Below, piece by piece: positions 36,682-50,809 of a stretch of DNA of 64,000 nt. Under the pieces are notes generated by a model. The model made no database searches. It was not told the origin of the DNA and worked only from the letters and a program-made list of their open reading frames with translations. Origin of the DNA: Acidovorax sp. NCPPB 4044 (lineage in GTDB: Bacteria; Pseudomonadota; Gammaproteobacteria; Burkholderiales; Burkholderiaceae_C). The DNA is taken from positions 2,200,001-2,264,000 of the forward strand of contig NZ_JAMCOS010000001.1 in assembly GCF_028069655.1 (NCBI RefSeq), written 5' to 3'. Position 1 is the first letter of the stretch. Every line of letters begins with the position of its first letter. Position numbers and translations under genes: made by a program.

Positions 36682-38196
36682 TCAGGCACGGATGGCCAGC
36701 GATTTGTAGACGCCGCAACCCAGGTAGACGTCGTCCACCGTGCGCACGAACGACATCTTGGTCTGCACCTTCCCTGTGGCCGGGTTCGTGATGCCGTATT
36801 CCACCCACCCGGGGGCCCGCTCGGCCTGCGCCACGATGTCGGCGACCAGCCGTGCGCCGTCGATGCCGGGGATGTCCTGCACCCGCGTGCCCACCTTCGC
36901 CGGGTTGCCGCCGAAGGCGAGGTAGGTTCCGGCCCGGTCGAGCACGAACACATACATGTCGCGATCGTGGTAGGGCTGCGCCGGATCGGTGACCATGCGC
37001 AGGAACGCCTCCCGCGACCCGGCCATGCGCCGCTGGGCGGCAGCCCGCTCGACCAGCGCCATGGCCTCCTCGGCAGTCCCTTGCTGCAGCCGGAACGACA
37101 GCACCGCGCGCGACAGGGTAGCCGCCCGGTTCTCGAGTGCTTCGGCCTGCTGCACGGCCAGCCCCACCATCTGCGCGTTGTGCTGGGTGATCTCGTCGAT
37201 CTGCCGCACCGCGGCACTGATCTCGGCCAACCCGGTGCTCTGTGCGCTGCTGGAGCCGGAGATCTCGCTCACGTTGCCGGCCATGCCGCGGATGCCTTCA
37301 GCCATACCGGAGATGCCTTCTCCCGCGGCGCGGATGAGGTCCGCGCTGACGCCCACCTGGCGCACCGATTCGCCGATCAGGTCGCGGATCTCCCGGGCTG
37401 CGTTGCCGGACCGCTGCGCCAGCGTCCGCACCTCGGCGGCCACCACCGCGAAACCCCGGCCCTGTTCGCCCGCGCGCGCCGCTTCGACGGCCGCGTTGAG
37501 TGCGAGGATGTTGGTCTGGAAGGCAATCGAATCGATCACGCCGATGATTTCCGCCATGCGCCGTGCGCTCTGCTGGATCGCCTCCACGGATTGCACTGCA
37601 CGGTCCATCGCGCGTGTACCCTCGTCGGCCGCGGTGCGCACCTGCCCGGCTCGGCGGTCCGCGGCCTGTGCCGTCTGCGCGTTCTGCTGCACGGCGGAGA
37701 CGAGTTGCTCCACGCTCGCGGCGGTCTCTTCCAGGTTGGCGGCCTGCTGCTCGGTACGGTCGGCCAGCGCCCGGTTGTCGGCGGCCAGGCTCTGCCCGGC
37801 ATGGGCCACCAAGGCCGCGTTGCTGCGGATGTCGGCCACCATGGACGAGAGCGTGACCACCATGCGCCCCAGCAATTGCGCCAGCAGCGCGGGTTCGTCC
37901 CGGCCGCGCGGCGGCGTGCTGCAGGACAGGTCGCCGCCTGCCGTGGCTTCCATGGCCTGGGCCAGTTCGCCCAGGTCGGCAGTCAGGCTGACCGCCAGCG
38001 CAATCGACAGGTAGACCAGCAGCACGCCGAACGCCACCGCGGTCCATGCACCGGTGGCGGCTCCATACACGGCAGCTGCCCAGGCGGAGGCCAGCAACCC
38101 CAGGAGCGCCGTCGCCGTGCAGAGCGCGAGCTTTGCAGGAATGCGCAGTCCGCGCAGCAGTTGCACGGCCGGGCGCAGCGGCAGGAAAGCAGCCAT
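36682..38196 (-). CDS. Methyl-accepting chemotaxis protein with C-terminal Cache domain
   Basis: A 504-residue chemoreceptor. Two hydrophobic helices near the N-terminus (about 20-72) are separated by only a few residues, so almost nothing is periplasmic. The signalling domain follows, with its hairpin tip [29 protein letters not shown]. After about residue 385 comes [23 protein letters not shown], then [15 protein letters not shown] and [18 protein letters not shown], a single-Cache-like sensor fold at the C-terminus. In most receptors the sensor is N-terminal and periplasmic; here it would be cytoplasmic. AGGAG lies upstream of ATG 38196. It points away from dapC. Confidence 0.88.
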   Translation of the reverse strand: MAAFLPLRPAVQLLRGLRIPAKLALCTATALLGLLASAWAAAVYGAATGAWTAVAFGVLLVYLSIALAVSLTADLGELAQAMEATAGGDLSCSTPPRGRDEPALLAQLLGRMVVTLSSMVADIRSNAALVAHAGQSLAADNRALADRTEQQAANLEETAASVEQLVSAVQQNAQTAQAADRRAGQVRTAADEGTRAMDRAVQSVEAIQQSARRMAEIIGVIDSIAFQTNILALNAAVEAARAGEQGRGFAVVAAEVRTLAQRSGNAAREIRDLIGESVRQVGVSADLIRAAGEGISGMAEGIRGMAGNVSEISGSSSAQSTGLAEISAAVRQIDEITQHNAQMVGLAVQQAEALENRAATLSRAVLSFRLQQGTAEEAMALVERAAAQRRMAGSREAFLRMVTDPAQPYHDRDMYVFVLDRAGTYLAFGGNPAKVGTRVQDIPGIDGARLVADIVAQAERAPGWVEYGITNPATGKVQTKMSFVRTVDDVYLGCGVYKSLAIRA

Positions 38197-38319
38197 CCTG
38201 TTGTCTCCTCTCTGTATAGGGGCTGGATCCTATTGGCCGGCACTTACAGCGGATTGACAAGGCGGGAATACGCCGATCCGGCCCGGTCCGCCGCCTTGCT
38301 GCCCCGATAATGGCGCCCC

Positions 38320-39522
38320 ATGAATCCCCTGCTCTCCCACCTGCAGCCCTACCCCTTCGAGCGGCTGCGACAGCTTTTCGCGGGGGTCCAGCCCCCGGCC
38401 GGCCTCCGCCCCATCAGCCTGGGCATGGGAGAGCCTCGGCACCCCACCCCGCCCTTCATCCAGCAGGCCCTGACCGACAGCCTCGGCGGCCTGGCAAGCT
38501 ATCCCGCCACGGCCGGCGAGCCCCGGCTGCGGGAGGCCTGCGCCGAATGGGTGCGCCGCCGCTACGGCATCGCCATCGACGCGGCCACGCAGATCCTGCC
38601 GATCAACGGCTCGCGCGAAGCGCTGTTCGCGTTCGCCCAGACCGTGATCGATCCCACGCAGGCCGGCGCCACGGTCGTCTGCCCCAATCCCTTCTACCAG
38701 ATCTATGAAGGCGCGGCCCTGCTGTCGGGTGCCCAGCCCTACTACGCGCCCAGCGATCCTGCGCGCAACTTCGCGGTGGACTGGGACAGCGTGCCGCAGG
38801 AGGTGTGGGAGCGCACGCAGCTGCTGTTCGTGTGCTCGCCGGGCAATCCGACCGGCGCGGTGATGCCGCTCGCCGAATGGGAAAAGATCTTCGCGCTGAG
38901 CGACCGCCATGGCTTCGTGATCGCCTCGGACGAGTGCTACAGCGAGATCTACTTCCAGGGCGAGCCGCCGCTCGGCGGGCTCGAAGCGGCAGCGCGCCTG
39001 GGCCGCACCGACTACCGCAACCTCATCGCCTTCACGAGCCTGTCCAAGCGCAGCAACGTCCCGGGCCTGCGCAGCGGCTTCGTGGCGGGCGACGCCGCGC
39101 TCATGAAGGCGTTCCTGCTCTACCGCACCTACCACGGCAGCGCCATGGGCCCGGCCGTGCAGGGCGCCAGCATCGCCGCATGGAGCGACGAGACCCATGT
39201 GGAAGACAACCGCGCCCTCTACCGCCGCAAGTTCGAGCAGGTCACGCCCCTGCTCGCCCAGGTGATGGATGTCGCCCTGCCCGATGCAGGCTTCTACCTG
39301 TGGGCGGGCGTGCCCGAACGGCTCGGCCTGGACGACGCGGCATTCGCGCGCGCCCTGCTCGCTCAATACAATGTGACCGTGCTGCCGGGCAGCTACCTCG
39401 CCCGCGAATCCGGCGGCCGCAATCCAGGCGCCGGCCGTGTGCGCATGGCGCTGGTCGCCGAGGTCGAGGAATGCCTCGAAGCCGCCCGGCGCATCGTGCA
39501 ATTCATTCAATCCCATCCCTGA
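38320..39522 (+). CDS. dapC: Succinyldiaminopimelate transaminase DapC
   Basis: A 400-residue fold-type I aminotransferase. The PLP lysine is in [28 protein letters not shown] and [10 protein letters not shown] carry the other cofactor contacts. It converts N-succinyl-2-amino-6-ketopimelate to N-succinyl-diaminopimelate in lysine and peptidoglycan synthesis. It is followed after 16 bp by dapD, and dapE is 2 kb downstream, so the gene order settles the assignment among similar aminotransferases. The start ATG at 38320 gives [20 protein letters not shown], typical of DapC. Confidence 0.93.
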   Translation: MNPLLSHLQPYPFERLRQLFAGVQPPAGLRPISLGMGEPRHPTPPFIQQALTDSLGGLASYPATAGEPRLREACAEWVRRRYGIAIDAATQILPINGSREALFAFAQTVIDPTQAGATVVCPNPFYQIYEGAALLSGAQPYYAPSDPARNFAVDWDSVPQEVWERTQLLFVCSPGNPTGAVMPLAEWEKIFALSDRHGFVIASDECYSEIYFQGEPPLGGLEAAARLGRTDYRNLIAFTSLSKRSNVPGLRSGFVAGDAALMKAFLLYRTYHGSAMGPAVQGASIAAWSDETHVEDNRALYRRKFEQVTPLLAQVMDVALPDAGFYLWAGVPERLGLDDAAFARALLAQYNVTVLPGSYLARESGGRNPGAGRVRMALVAEVEECLEAARRIVQFIQSHP

Positions 39523-39538
39523 TTTCCTGACCGGAACC

Positions 39539-40363
39539 ATGACCCAACAACTGCAGAACATCATCGACACCGCCTGGGAAAACCGCACCAGCCTGTCTCC
39601 CGCCGCCGCCCCCCGCGAGGTGCAGGACGCCGTGGAACACGTGATCGCCGAGCTCGACGCCGGCAAGCTGCGCGTGGCCACCCGCGAAGGCGTCGGTCAA
39701 TGGACCGTGCACCAGTGGATCAAGAAAGCCGTGCTGCTGTCGTTCCGCCTGAAGGACAACGAGCTGATCGAAGCCGGCAGCCTGGGCTTCTACGACAAGG
39801 TGCCGACCAAGTTCGCGGGCCGCTCGGCCGCCGAGATGGCCGCTACCGGCGTGCGCGTGGTCCCGCCGGCCGTTGCGCGGCGCGGCAGCTTCATCGCCAA
39901 GGGCGCGATCCTCATGCCCAGCTACGTGAACATCGGCGCCTACGTGGACGAAGGCACCATGGTCGACACCTGGGCCACCGTCGGTTCCTGCGCGCAGGTC
40001 GGCAAGCACGTGCACCTGTCCGGCGGCGTGGGACTGGGCGGCGTGCTGGAGCCCCTGCAGGCCAACCCGACCATCATCGAGGACAACTGCTTCATCGGCG
40101 CTCGTTCGGAGATCGTCGAAGGCGTGATCGTCGAAGAGAACTCCGTCATCTCCATGGGCGTGTACATCGGCCAGAGCACCCCGATCTACGACCGCTCGAC
40201 CGACACGGTGAGCTACGGCCGCGTGCCTGCCGGCTCGGTGGTGGTGAGCGGCAGCCTGCCCAAGGGCGATGGCAAGTACAGCATGTACGCCGCCATCATC
40301 GTCAAGAAGGTCGATGCCAAGACGCGCTCCACGACCAGCCTGAACGACCTCCTGCGCGACTGA
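39539..40363 (+). CDS. dapD: Tetrahydrodipicolinate N-succinyltransferase DapD
   Basis: A 274-residue left-handed beta-helix acyltransferase. N-terminal helical domain ([14 protein letters not shown]) is followed by hexapeptide repeats ([65 protein letters not shown]). It transfers succinyl from succinyl-CoA to tetrahydrodipicolinate, the step before DapC. The start at 39539 is chosen for its canonical N-terminus and the GGAA upstream; the frame is open 34 codons further. Length is as expected. Confidence 0.96.
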   Translation: MTQQLQNIIDTAWENRTSLSPAAAPREVQDAVEHVIAELDAGKLRVATREGVGQWTVHQWIKKAVLLSFRLKDNELIEAGSLGFYDKVPTKFAGRSAAEMAATGVRVVPPAVARRGSFIAKGAILMPSYVNIGAYVDEGTMVDTWATVGSCAQVGKHVHLSGGVGLGGVLEPLQANPTIIEDNCFIGARSEIVEGVIVEENSVISMGVYIGQSTPIYDRSTDTVSYGRVPAGSVVVSGSLPKGDGKYSMYAAIIVKKVDAKTRSTTSLNDLLRD

Positions 40364-40423
40364 GAACGGCCGCCTCCTCGCCCGGTCTCTTCCATATCGC
40401 ACCCACCTTCGCAAGGGACACCC

Positions 40424-43829
<3,406 letters not shown>

Positions 43830-43907
43830 CGGCAGGCGCGACCGGGCCCGGACAGGGCCGGCCGGCGCCGCACCAGCGCATCCAGTACCATGCGCGGCTG
43901 ATTTTTT

Positions 43908-43929
43908 GCGGGCGGCATCCGCCGCCCGC
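43908..43929. promoter_or_regulatory. Strong 9-bp hairpin in the leader of the ABC-F gene
   Basis: Perfect inverted repeat gcgggcggc / gccgcccgc with loop atcc, directly preceded by a T6 run and 14 bp before the ABC-F start codon. The T-run is on the wrong side for a plus-strand terminator. Several ABC-F genes elsewhere are controlled by leader attenuation, so the hairpin may influence initiation. This is speculative. Confidence 0.35.
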
Positions 43930-43943
43930 CGTGCTTTCCCACC

Positions 43944-45959
43944 ATGATCCTTCTGAACAACGTCACCTTGCGCCGCGGCGCCAAGGTGCTGCTCGATAGT
44001 GCCAGCGTCACCCTCAACCCCGGCGAGAAAGTCGGCCTCGTGGGGCGCAACGGTGCCGGCAAATCCTCTCTTTTTGCCCTGCTCAACGGTTCGCTCCACG
44101 AAGACGGGGGCGACTTCTCGATGCCGCCGCAGTGGCGCATGGCCCAGGTCGCGCAGAACATGCCGGAGACGGACGAGTCCGCCACCGAGTTCGTGCTGAA
44201 CGGCGACACTCGGCTCTGCGAACTGCGCGAGGCCCTCGGCGCGGCGGAACAGGCCGAGGACGGCATGGCCATCGCCCAGGCCTACGCCGACCTGGGCGAC
44301 GCCGGTGACCACGACGCCGTGCCGCGCGCGCAGGCGCTCATCCTGGGGCTGGGCTTCAAGGTCGAGGAACTCGGCCGGCCGGTGAACAGTTTTTCCGGCG
44401 GCTGGCGCATGCGGCTCCAGTTGGCACGCGCCCTCATGTGCCCCAGTGACCTGCTGCTGCTCGACGAACCCACCAACCACCTGGACCTGGATGCACTCGT
44501 CTGGCTGGAAGCCTGGCTGCAGCGCTACGCCGGCACACTGATCGTCATCAGCCACGACCGGGAATTCCTGGACGCCATCACGACCGTCACGCTGCACATC
44601 GACAACGCGCGGCTCACCCGGTATGGCGGCAACTACAGCCGGTTCGAGGAACTGCGGGCCCAGCAGATGGAACTGCAGGCTGCCAGCTATTCCAAACAGC
44701 AGGACAAGATCGCCCATCTGCAGAAGTTCATCGACCGCTTCAAGGCCAAGGCCAGCAAGGCCAAGCAGGCGCAGAGCCGGGTCAAGGCGCTGGAGCGCAT
44801 GGAGAAGATCGCGCCCGTGCTGATGGGCGCGGAATTCACCTTCAGCTTCAAGGAGCCCGCGAACCTGCCCAACCCGATGCTCGCGATCACGGACGCCGCT
44901 TTCGGCTACGAAGCCGACGAGGACGGCGCCCCGAAGACCATCCTGCGCCACGTGAACCGATCCGTGCTCGCGGGCCAGCGCATCGGGATCCTCGGCGCCA
45001 ACGGGCAGGGCAAATCGACGCTCGTGAAGACCGTTGCCCGCACCATGCGCCCGCTGGCCGGCAGCGTGACGGAAGGCAAGGGGCTGTCCATCGGTTATTT
45101 TGCGCAGCAGGAACTCGACGTGCTGCGCCCGGCGGACAACCCGCTGGAGCACATGATCCGTCTGGCGAAAGACCTGGGCAACCAGGTACGTGAGCCGAGC
45201 CGCGAGCAGGATCTGCGCAACTACCTCGGCACCTTCAATTTCTCCGGGGACATGGTCAAGCAGTCGGTCGGCACCATGAGCGGCGGCGAAAAGGCCCGGC
45301 TCGTGCTGGCGATGATCGTCTGGCAACGCCCCAACCTCCTGCTGCTGGACGAGCCCACCAACCACCTGGATCTGGCCACGCGCGAAGCGCTGTCGATGGC
45401 GCTCAACGAATTCGAAGGCACCGTGATGCTCGTGAGCCACGACCGGGCCCTGCTGCGCGCCGTCTGCGATGAGTTCTGGCTGGTCGGCCGTGGAGTGGTT
45501 GGCCCGTTCGACGGAGATCTGGACGATTACCAGCGCTACCTGCTGGAAGAGTCCAAGCGCCTGCGCGAAGAGGCCCGCACCACGGCAGCCTCCAGCCTGC
45601 AGAAGGCGGCCGCCAAGGCGGAGCCTGTCGCCGCACCGCCACCCCCTCCGCCCGCGCCCGCCGCCGCGCGTGGCGACGCCAGGGAGCAACGCAAGCTGGG
45701 TGCGCAGGCCCGGCAGCAACTGGCCGAGAAAACCCGGCCACTCAAGCGGGAACTGGAGCAGATCAGCCAGCACCTCGCCGCTCTGGGCACCGATAAATCG
45801 GGACTGGAGGAGCGCCTGACCCAGCCGTTGCCACCAGCTGAGATCGCCGAATGCGGTCGCAGGCTGAAAAGCTGCAGCGATGAAATCGACCGCTTGGAAG
45901 AACGCTGGCTGGAAGTTTCGGAAGAAATCGAAGCCATCGAACAAGGCGCAGAAAAGTAA
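43944..45959 (+). CDS. ABC-F family ATPase, YheS-like
   Basis: A 671-residue soluble protein with two ATPase cassettes: Walker A GRNGAGKSS and GANGQGKST; signatures FSGGWRMRL and MSGGEKARL; Walker B LLLLDEPTNHLDL twice. Between them is a helical linker (KFIDRFKAKASKAKQAQSRV) that reaches into the ribosomal E site or peptidyl-transferase centre in this family. A Pro/Ala linker and a C-terminal coiled coil (residues about 570-671) complete it. The sequence strongly resembles E. coli YheS. It has no membrane segments, so it is not a transporter; a ribosome-associated translation role is inferred from the family. Confidence 0.92.
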   Translation: MILLNNVTLRRGAKVLLDSASVTLNPGEKVGLVGRNGAGKSSLFALLNGSLHEDGGDFSMPPQWRMAQVAQNMPETDESATEFVLNGDTRLCELREALGAAEQAEDGMAIAQAYADLGDAGDHDAVPRAQALILGLGFKVEELGRPVNSFSGGWRMRLQLARALMCPSDLLLLDEPTNHLDLDALVWLEAWLQRYAGTLIVISHDREFLDAITTVTLHIDNARLTRYGGNYSRFEELRAQQMELQAASYSKQQDKIAHLQKFIDRFKAKASKAKQAQSRVKALERMEKIAPVLMGAEFTFSFKEPANLPNPMLAITDAAFGYEADEDGAPKTILRHVNRSVLAGQRIGILGANGQGKSTLVKTVARTMRPLAGSVTEGKGLSIGYFAQQELDVLRPADNPLEHMIRLAKDLGNQVREPSREQDLRNYLGTFNFSGDMVKQSVGTMSGGEKARLVLAMIVWQRPNLLLLDEPTNHLDLATREALSMALNEFEGTVMLVSHDRALLRAVCDEFWLVGRGVVGPFDGDLDDYQRYLLEESKRLREEARTTAASSLQKAAAKAEPVAAPPPPPPAPAAARGDAREQRKLGAQARQQLAEKTRPLKRELEQISQHLAALGTDKSGLEERLTQPLPPAEIAECGRRLKSCSDEIDRLEERWLEVSEEIEAIEQGAEK

Positions 45960-46014
45960 TATTGTGCAACTAGGGTCAACTATTTCCTGGTTGCATCGTT
46001 TCACATGTTCAATT

Positions 46015-46039
46015 GTTTGCTATGTTTTTTATAGCAAAC
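46015..46039. repeat. Hairpin-only relative of the dispersed repeat (copy F)
   Basis: A perfect 9-bp inverted repeat gtttgctat / atagcaaac around a gtttttt loop. The hairpin matches the stem of the dispersed repeat, but the aatgaatccggcggcatg tail is absent. It lies 55 bp after the stop of the ABC-F gene and may act as its terminator-like structure. Confidence 0.55.
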
Positions 46040-46129
46040 ATCAAGCCTTCGGCTGGTTGCATTTTTTTTCGTTCTGCTGTCAACGCGCCCCAAAGACGCC
46101 GCGTTGTTCATCCATCCAAGGAGCTTACG

Positions 46130-46204
46130 ATGAACACCACTGCAATCCTGTCTGCCTGGCCTGAAGACGAACGTGACCGCAAGCGCGCCCCCGGCCGCTT
46201 CTGA
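46130..46204 (+). CDS. Possible 24-residue peptide with good ribosome-binding site
   Basis: In the 409-bp gap between the ABC-F gene and phaB there is an AAGGAG at 46118-46123 followed after 6 bp by ATG and 24 codons ending TGA. It would encode MNTTAILSAWPEDERDRKRA plus PGRF. The strength and spacing of the ribosome-binding site are better than those of most genes here. The next 100 bp end in a clear terminator (46306). The peptide is hydrophilic and basic/acidic with no signal. It is either a true small protein, a leader peptide or chance. No relative known to me. Confidence 0.4.
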   Translation: MNTTAILSAWPEDERDRKRAPGRF

Positions 46205-46305
46205 GCCAGTGGCGCCGGCAACAACGATCGACAACGTGCACAGCCACCCGATCGCCGCGCTGCCTCTCCCGTGTCGACACACTTCCTGAACTTCATTTCT
46301 CCATG

Positions 46306-46334
46306 AAAAAAACCCCGCCAAGCGGGGTTTTTTT
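46306..46334. terminator. Bidirectional rho-independent terminator
   Basis: GC-rich stem AACCCCGC / GCGGGGTT with loop CAA, flanked by an A-run on one side and a T7 run on the other, so it works in both directions. It sits 34 bp after the phaB stop (minus) and about 100 bp after the short plus-strand frame at 46130. It separates the phaCAB operon from the ABC-F region. Confidence 0.9.
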
Positions 46335-46368
46335 GCGTGTCCAACCCTTGTGCGGGTCGAAAAGAGCC

Positions 46369-47106
46369 TCAGCCCATGTGCAGGCCGCCGTTCACCGAGA
46401 AATCGGCCCCGGTGGCGTAGCCGCCCTCTTCCGACGCCAGCCAGGCGATGATCGACGCGATCTCGCTGGGTTCGCCCAGGCGCTTCACGGGGACCGTCGC
46501 GACGATCTTTTCCAGCACGTCCGGCCGGATCGCCTTCACCATGTCGGTCCCGATGTATCCGGGGCTCACCGTGTTCACCGTGACGCCTTTGGTCGCCAGT
46601 TCCTGGGCCAGAGCCATCGAGAAGCCGTGCATTCCGGCTTTCGCAGCCGAGTAGTTGGTCTGCCCCGCCTGGCCTTTTTCACCGTTCACGCTGCTGATGT
46701 TGATGATGCGGCCCCAGCCCTTCTCGACCATGTCGCCCACGACCTGCTTGGTCACGTTGAACATGCTGTTGAGGTTGGTTTCGATCACGGCATCCCAGTC
46801 TTCGCGGGACATCTTGAGGAACATGCGGTCGCGCGTGATGCCTGCGTTGTTCACCAGCACGTCCACCGTGCCGAATTCGGCGCGGGCGTGGGTGAAAGCC
46901 GCCACCGTGGAATCCCAGTCGCCCACATTGCCGACGGATGCATAGAACGTGAAGCCCAGGGCTTTTTGCTCCGCGAGCCATTTGGCATGGTCGCGGGTGG
47001 GTCCGCAACCTGCGATGACCTTGAAGCCATCCTTGTGCAGGCGCTGGCAGATGGCAGTACCGATGCCACCCATGCCCCCCGTGACATACGCGATTTTCTG
47101 ATTCAT
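46369..47106 (-). CDS. phaB: Acetoacetyl-CoA reductase PhaB
   Basis: A 245-residue short-chain dehydrogenase making (R)-3-hydroxybutyryl-CoA with NADPH. The cofactor motif is GGMGGIG, NNAG is NNAGITRDR, and the active site has Ser in INISSVNG and YSAAK. QTNYSAAKAG and the C-terminal EEGGYATGADFSVNGGLHMG are typical of PhaB. A strong AGGAGAT ribosome-binding site precedes ATG 47106. It is the last gene of phaC-phaA-phaB and is followed by a terminator. Confidence 0.95.
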   Translation of the reverse strand: MNQKIAYVTGGMGGIGTAICQRLHKDGFKVIAGCGPTRDHAKWLAEQKALGFTFYASVGNVGDWDSTVAAFTHARAEFGTVDVLVNNAGITRDRMFLKMSREDWDAVIETNLNSMFNVTKQVVGDMVEKGWGRIINISSVNGEKGQAGQTNYSAAKAGMHGFSMALAQELATKGVTVNTVSPGYIGTDMVKAIRPDVLEKIVATVPVKRLGEPSEIASIIAWLASEEGGYATGADFSVNGGLHMG

Positions 47107-47257
47107 GTGATTTATCTCCTAGTCAACGATTCACGCGACCACTCTACCCAAGATTTGGACTGCCGCCGCTGAGGGAAACACCGAGCGGCGCTGTGGTCCG
47201 CCCACGGTATCTCTACGAACGGTTATGCAGCGCATAGCGCCAGCAGGCCGCGGCTGG

Positions 47258-47284
47258 AAAAAAGCCGCACTTCGGTGCGGCTTC
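47258..47284 (-). terminator. Hairpin with T-run after phaA
   Basis: Stem AGCCGCAC / GTGCGGCT with a TTCG tetraloop, followed on the minus strand by a T-run (plus-strand aaaaaa). It lies 30 bp after the phaA stop, between phaA and phaB, so part of the phaCA transcript may end here and phaB expression may be lower or independent. Confidence 0.75.
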
Positions 47285-47313
47285 CGGCAGACGGTCGCTC
47301 AGCGGGTGAAATA

Positions 47314-48495
<1,182 letters not shown>

Positions 48496-48627
48496 GTCGA
48501 TCCTCAGGTGTGATGGTGAAAAATGGGTTGAAACGGAAAGGATGGGCGTTGGAGCTGGGGTTTCGGCCTGTACCCAGCCCGAGGGCCTGGGGGCAGCTTC
48601 AATGGTGCTCGGCGCCGTGTGTGCGTA

Positions 48628-50337
48628 TCAGGACCGTTCTTGAACGTAGCGCCCCGGCGCGGGTTCGATCGACTGGAATCTCGCTCCCTTGCCATAGCGC
48701 TTGGGCGCGGACACGAGCGGCCCGGCATGGCCGGCCAGCCAGTCGGTCCAGTCGGTCCACCAGCTTCCGGGCTGCTCGGTGGCCCCCTCCAGCCATTCGG
48801 CCAACGTCGCGGGCAGCGCGTCGTCGGGCCGGAGCCAGTGGCTGCGCTTCTTCTTGGTCGGCGGATTGATGACGCCTGCGATGTGCCCGGACGCCCCCAT
48901 GACGAACCGCTTCGGCCCTGGAAGGACCTGCGTGGAGGCATAGGCCGCATCGATGGGGACGATGTGGTCTTCGCGGGATCCGTAGATGTACACCGGCAGG
49001 TCGACACGGGACAGGTCGATCGGTTCGCCGCAAACGGTGAGATGGTCCGGCTTGACGAGGTTGTTTTCCAGGTAGAGGTTGCGCAGATACCAGGCGTAGA
49101 AGGGCCCCGGGAGGTTGGTCGAGTCGCTGTTCCAGTAGAGCAGATCGAATGGCGGCGGCGTCTCGCCCTTCAGGTAGTTGCCCACCACATAGGTCCAGAC
49201 GAGATCATTGGGCCGCAGGAAGCTGAAGGTGGACGCGAGATCCTGGCCCTTCATCAGCCCGCCCTGCCCCATCTGCAGTTCACGGAAGCTCACGAAGCTC
49301 TCGTCGATGAAGACATCCAGGATGCCGGTGTCGGTGAAGTCGATGAGCGTGGTGAGGAACGTCGCGCTGGCCACCGGCTCTTCACCCCGGGCCGCCAGTA
49401 CGGCCAACGCGGTGGCCAGCATGGTGCCGCCCACGCAGAATCCCAGCGCATTGATCTGGTCGGTGCCGGCGATCTGCCGGGTTGTGTCGATGGCGCAGAC
49501 CACGGCGTCTTCGATGTACTCGTCCCAGGTGGCCCGGGCGAGCGATTCACCCGGGTTGCGCCAGCTCACGACGAAGGTTCGGTGGCCCTGGGCCACCGCA
49601 TGCCGGATGAGGGAATTCTCGGGCTGCAGATCCAGGATGTAGAACTTGTTGATGCACGGTGGCACCACCAGCAAGGGACGCTCATGGACCTTGGCGGTGA
49701 GCGGCTTGTATTCGATGAGCTGGAACAGCGCGTTCTCGTACACGACGGCCCCTTCCGAGGTGGCCACGTTGCGGCCGACCTCGAAGATGCTCTCGTCCGT
49801 CATGGAGACATGGCCCTGGCGCATGTCGTGCAGGAGGTTCGCGATGCCCTTGGCCAAACTCTCGCCCTTGGTTTCGACGGCTTTCTTCTGCGCTTCCGGG
49901 TTGAAGACCAGGAAATTGCTCGGCGACATTGCCGCCATCCACTGCTCTACCCCGAAACGGATGCGGGCCCGGACCTTGGCGTCGGCCTCCACGGCATCGG
50001 CCAGGCCCATCAGCGTGCGCGCATTGAGCAGATAGGCCGCTGCCGAAAAGGCAGCCATGGGACTTTCGGACCACGCGGCACCGCTGAAGCGCCGGTCTTT
50101 GATCGCCGCGGGCTGAAGTGCCTGGCTCCAGAGTTCTCCGGCTTCCTGCACATACTGCTGCTGCAGCGCGGCCAGCTTGTCGGGAGCGAAGCGTAGGGAT
50201 GGCTGCGAAGCCGCCGGGCCGGACCCGGCGGCACTGCCCCCGGCCTGGCGAAATGCCTCCAGCGCCTGGGTCCAGCTCTGGTTCAGTTTCTGCTGGATTT
50301 GCTGGGCGCTGCCGGCCCAGCCTGCTTCAAAATCCAT
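48628..50337 (-). CDS. phaC: Class I polyhydroxyalkanoate synthase PhaC
   Basis: A 569-residue PHA synthase. The lipase-box-like nucleophile motif is GFCVGGTM with Cys301. Downstream Asp (SREDHIVPID) and His (GASGHIAGVINPP) complete the triad. N-terminal domain (about 1-200) and PPCINKFYILDL are typical of class I enzymes, which need no PhaE or PhaR partner and prefer short-chain 3-hydroxyacyl-CoA. A GAGGAGA ribosome-binding site precedes ATG 50337. It is the first gene of phaCAB, and its upstream 145 bp form a divergent promoter region with the small membrane-protein gene. Confidence 0.96.
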   Translation of the reverse strand: MDFEAGWAGSAQQIQQKLNQSWTQALEAFRQAGGSAAGSGPAASQPSLRFAPDKLAALQQQYVQEAGELWSQALQPAAIKDRRFSGAAWSESPMAAFSAAAYLLNARTLMGLADAVEADAKVRARIRFGVEQWMAAMSPSNFLVFNPEAQKKAVETKGESLAKGIANLLHDMRQGHVSMTDESIFEVGRNVATSEGAVVYENALFQLIEYKPLTAKVHERPLLVVPPCINKFYILDLQPENSLIRHAVAQGHRTFVVSWRNPGESLARATWDEYIEDAVVCAIDTTRQIAGTDQINALGFCVGGTMLATALAVLAARGEEPVASATFLTTLIDFTDTGILDVFIDESFVSFRELQMGQGGLMKGQDLASTFSFLRPNDLVWTYVVGNYLKGETPPPFDLLYWNSDSTNLPGPFYAWYLRNLYLENNLVKPDHLTVCGEPIDLSRVDLPVYIYGSREDHIVPIDAAYASTQVLPGPKRFVMGASGHIAGVINPPTKKKRSHWLRPDDALPATLAEWLEGATEQPGSWWTDWTDWLAGHAGPLVSAPKRYGKGARFQSIEPAPGRYVQERS

Positions 50338-50482
50338 GGAATTGTCTCCTCGGTCTCATCATGCCGCATCGCGATGCCCCCTCGGGAGGTGCGTGCAGGC
50401 ATTGTTGCCGAGCCGTGGTCACCGAAGCAATGCCACTTTCGATTTTTCACGATATAGCTCAGAGTTTCAGGATGCGCACGAC

Positions 50483-50809
50483 ATGTATCTGGTAGTCATC
50501 GGCTGGTTGTACGTCACGGTGATGATGGCGGTTGCGGAAGCCAGCAGCCCGCAGGGCAGCCTGCTGGGGGCACTGATCACCTTCACGCTCTATGGCCTGC
50601 TGCCCCTGGCGATCGTGGTCTACATCCTCGGCACGCCCGGGCGCAAGCGCGCGCTGCATGCGCGCGAGCGCCAGGAGGCCGCGGATCGGGCCGCGGCACA
50701 GCGGAAGGAATCAGACCTCCGCGCGCCGCCCGATCCAGATGCAGGCGGCCATCCTCCCGCCGCTGACCCCGGACAGGCCCATCGAGGCGCGGTGCGAGAA
50801 GAACCGTGA
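50483..50809 (+). CDS. Small two-helix membrane protein, unrecognised
   Basis: A 108-residue protein: two predicted transmembrane helices (YLVVIGWLYVTVMMAVAEA and ITFTLYGLLPLAIVVYIL, residues about 2-55), then a basic RKRALHARERQEAADRAAA stretch and a Pro/Gly/His-rich tail ending PDAGGHPPAADPGQAH. I recall the tail pattern from homologous small proteins in related genomes, which argues the C-terminus is real. It runs 99 bp into the convergent pgeF gene. It is divergent from phaC with a shared 145-bp region. Function unknown. Confidence 0.65.
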   Translation: MYLVVIGWLYVTVMMAVAEASSPQGSLLGALITFTLYGLLPLAIVVYILGTPGRKRALHARERQEAADRAAAQRKESDLRAPPDPDAGGHPPAADPGQAHRGAVREEP

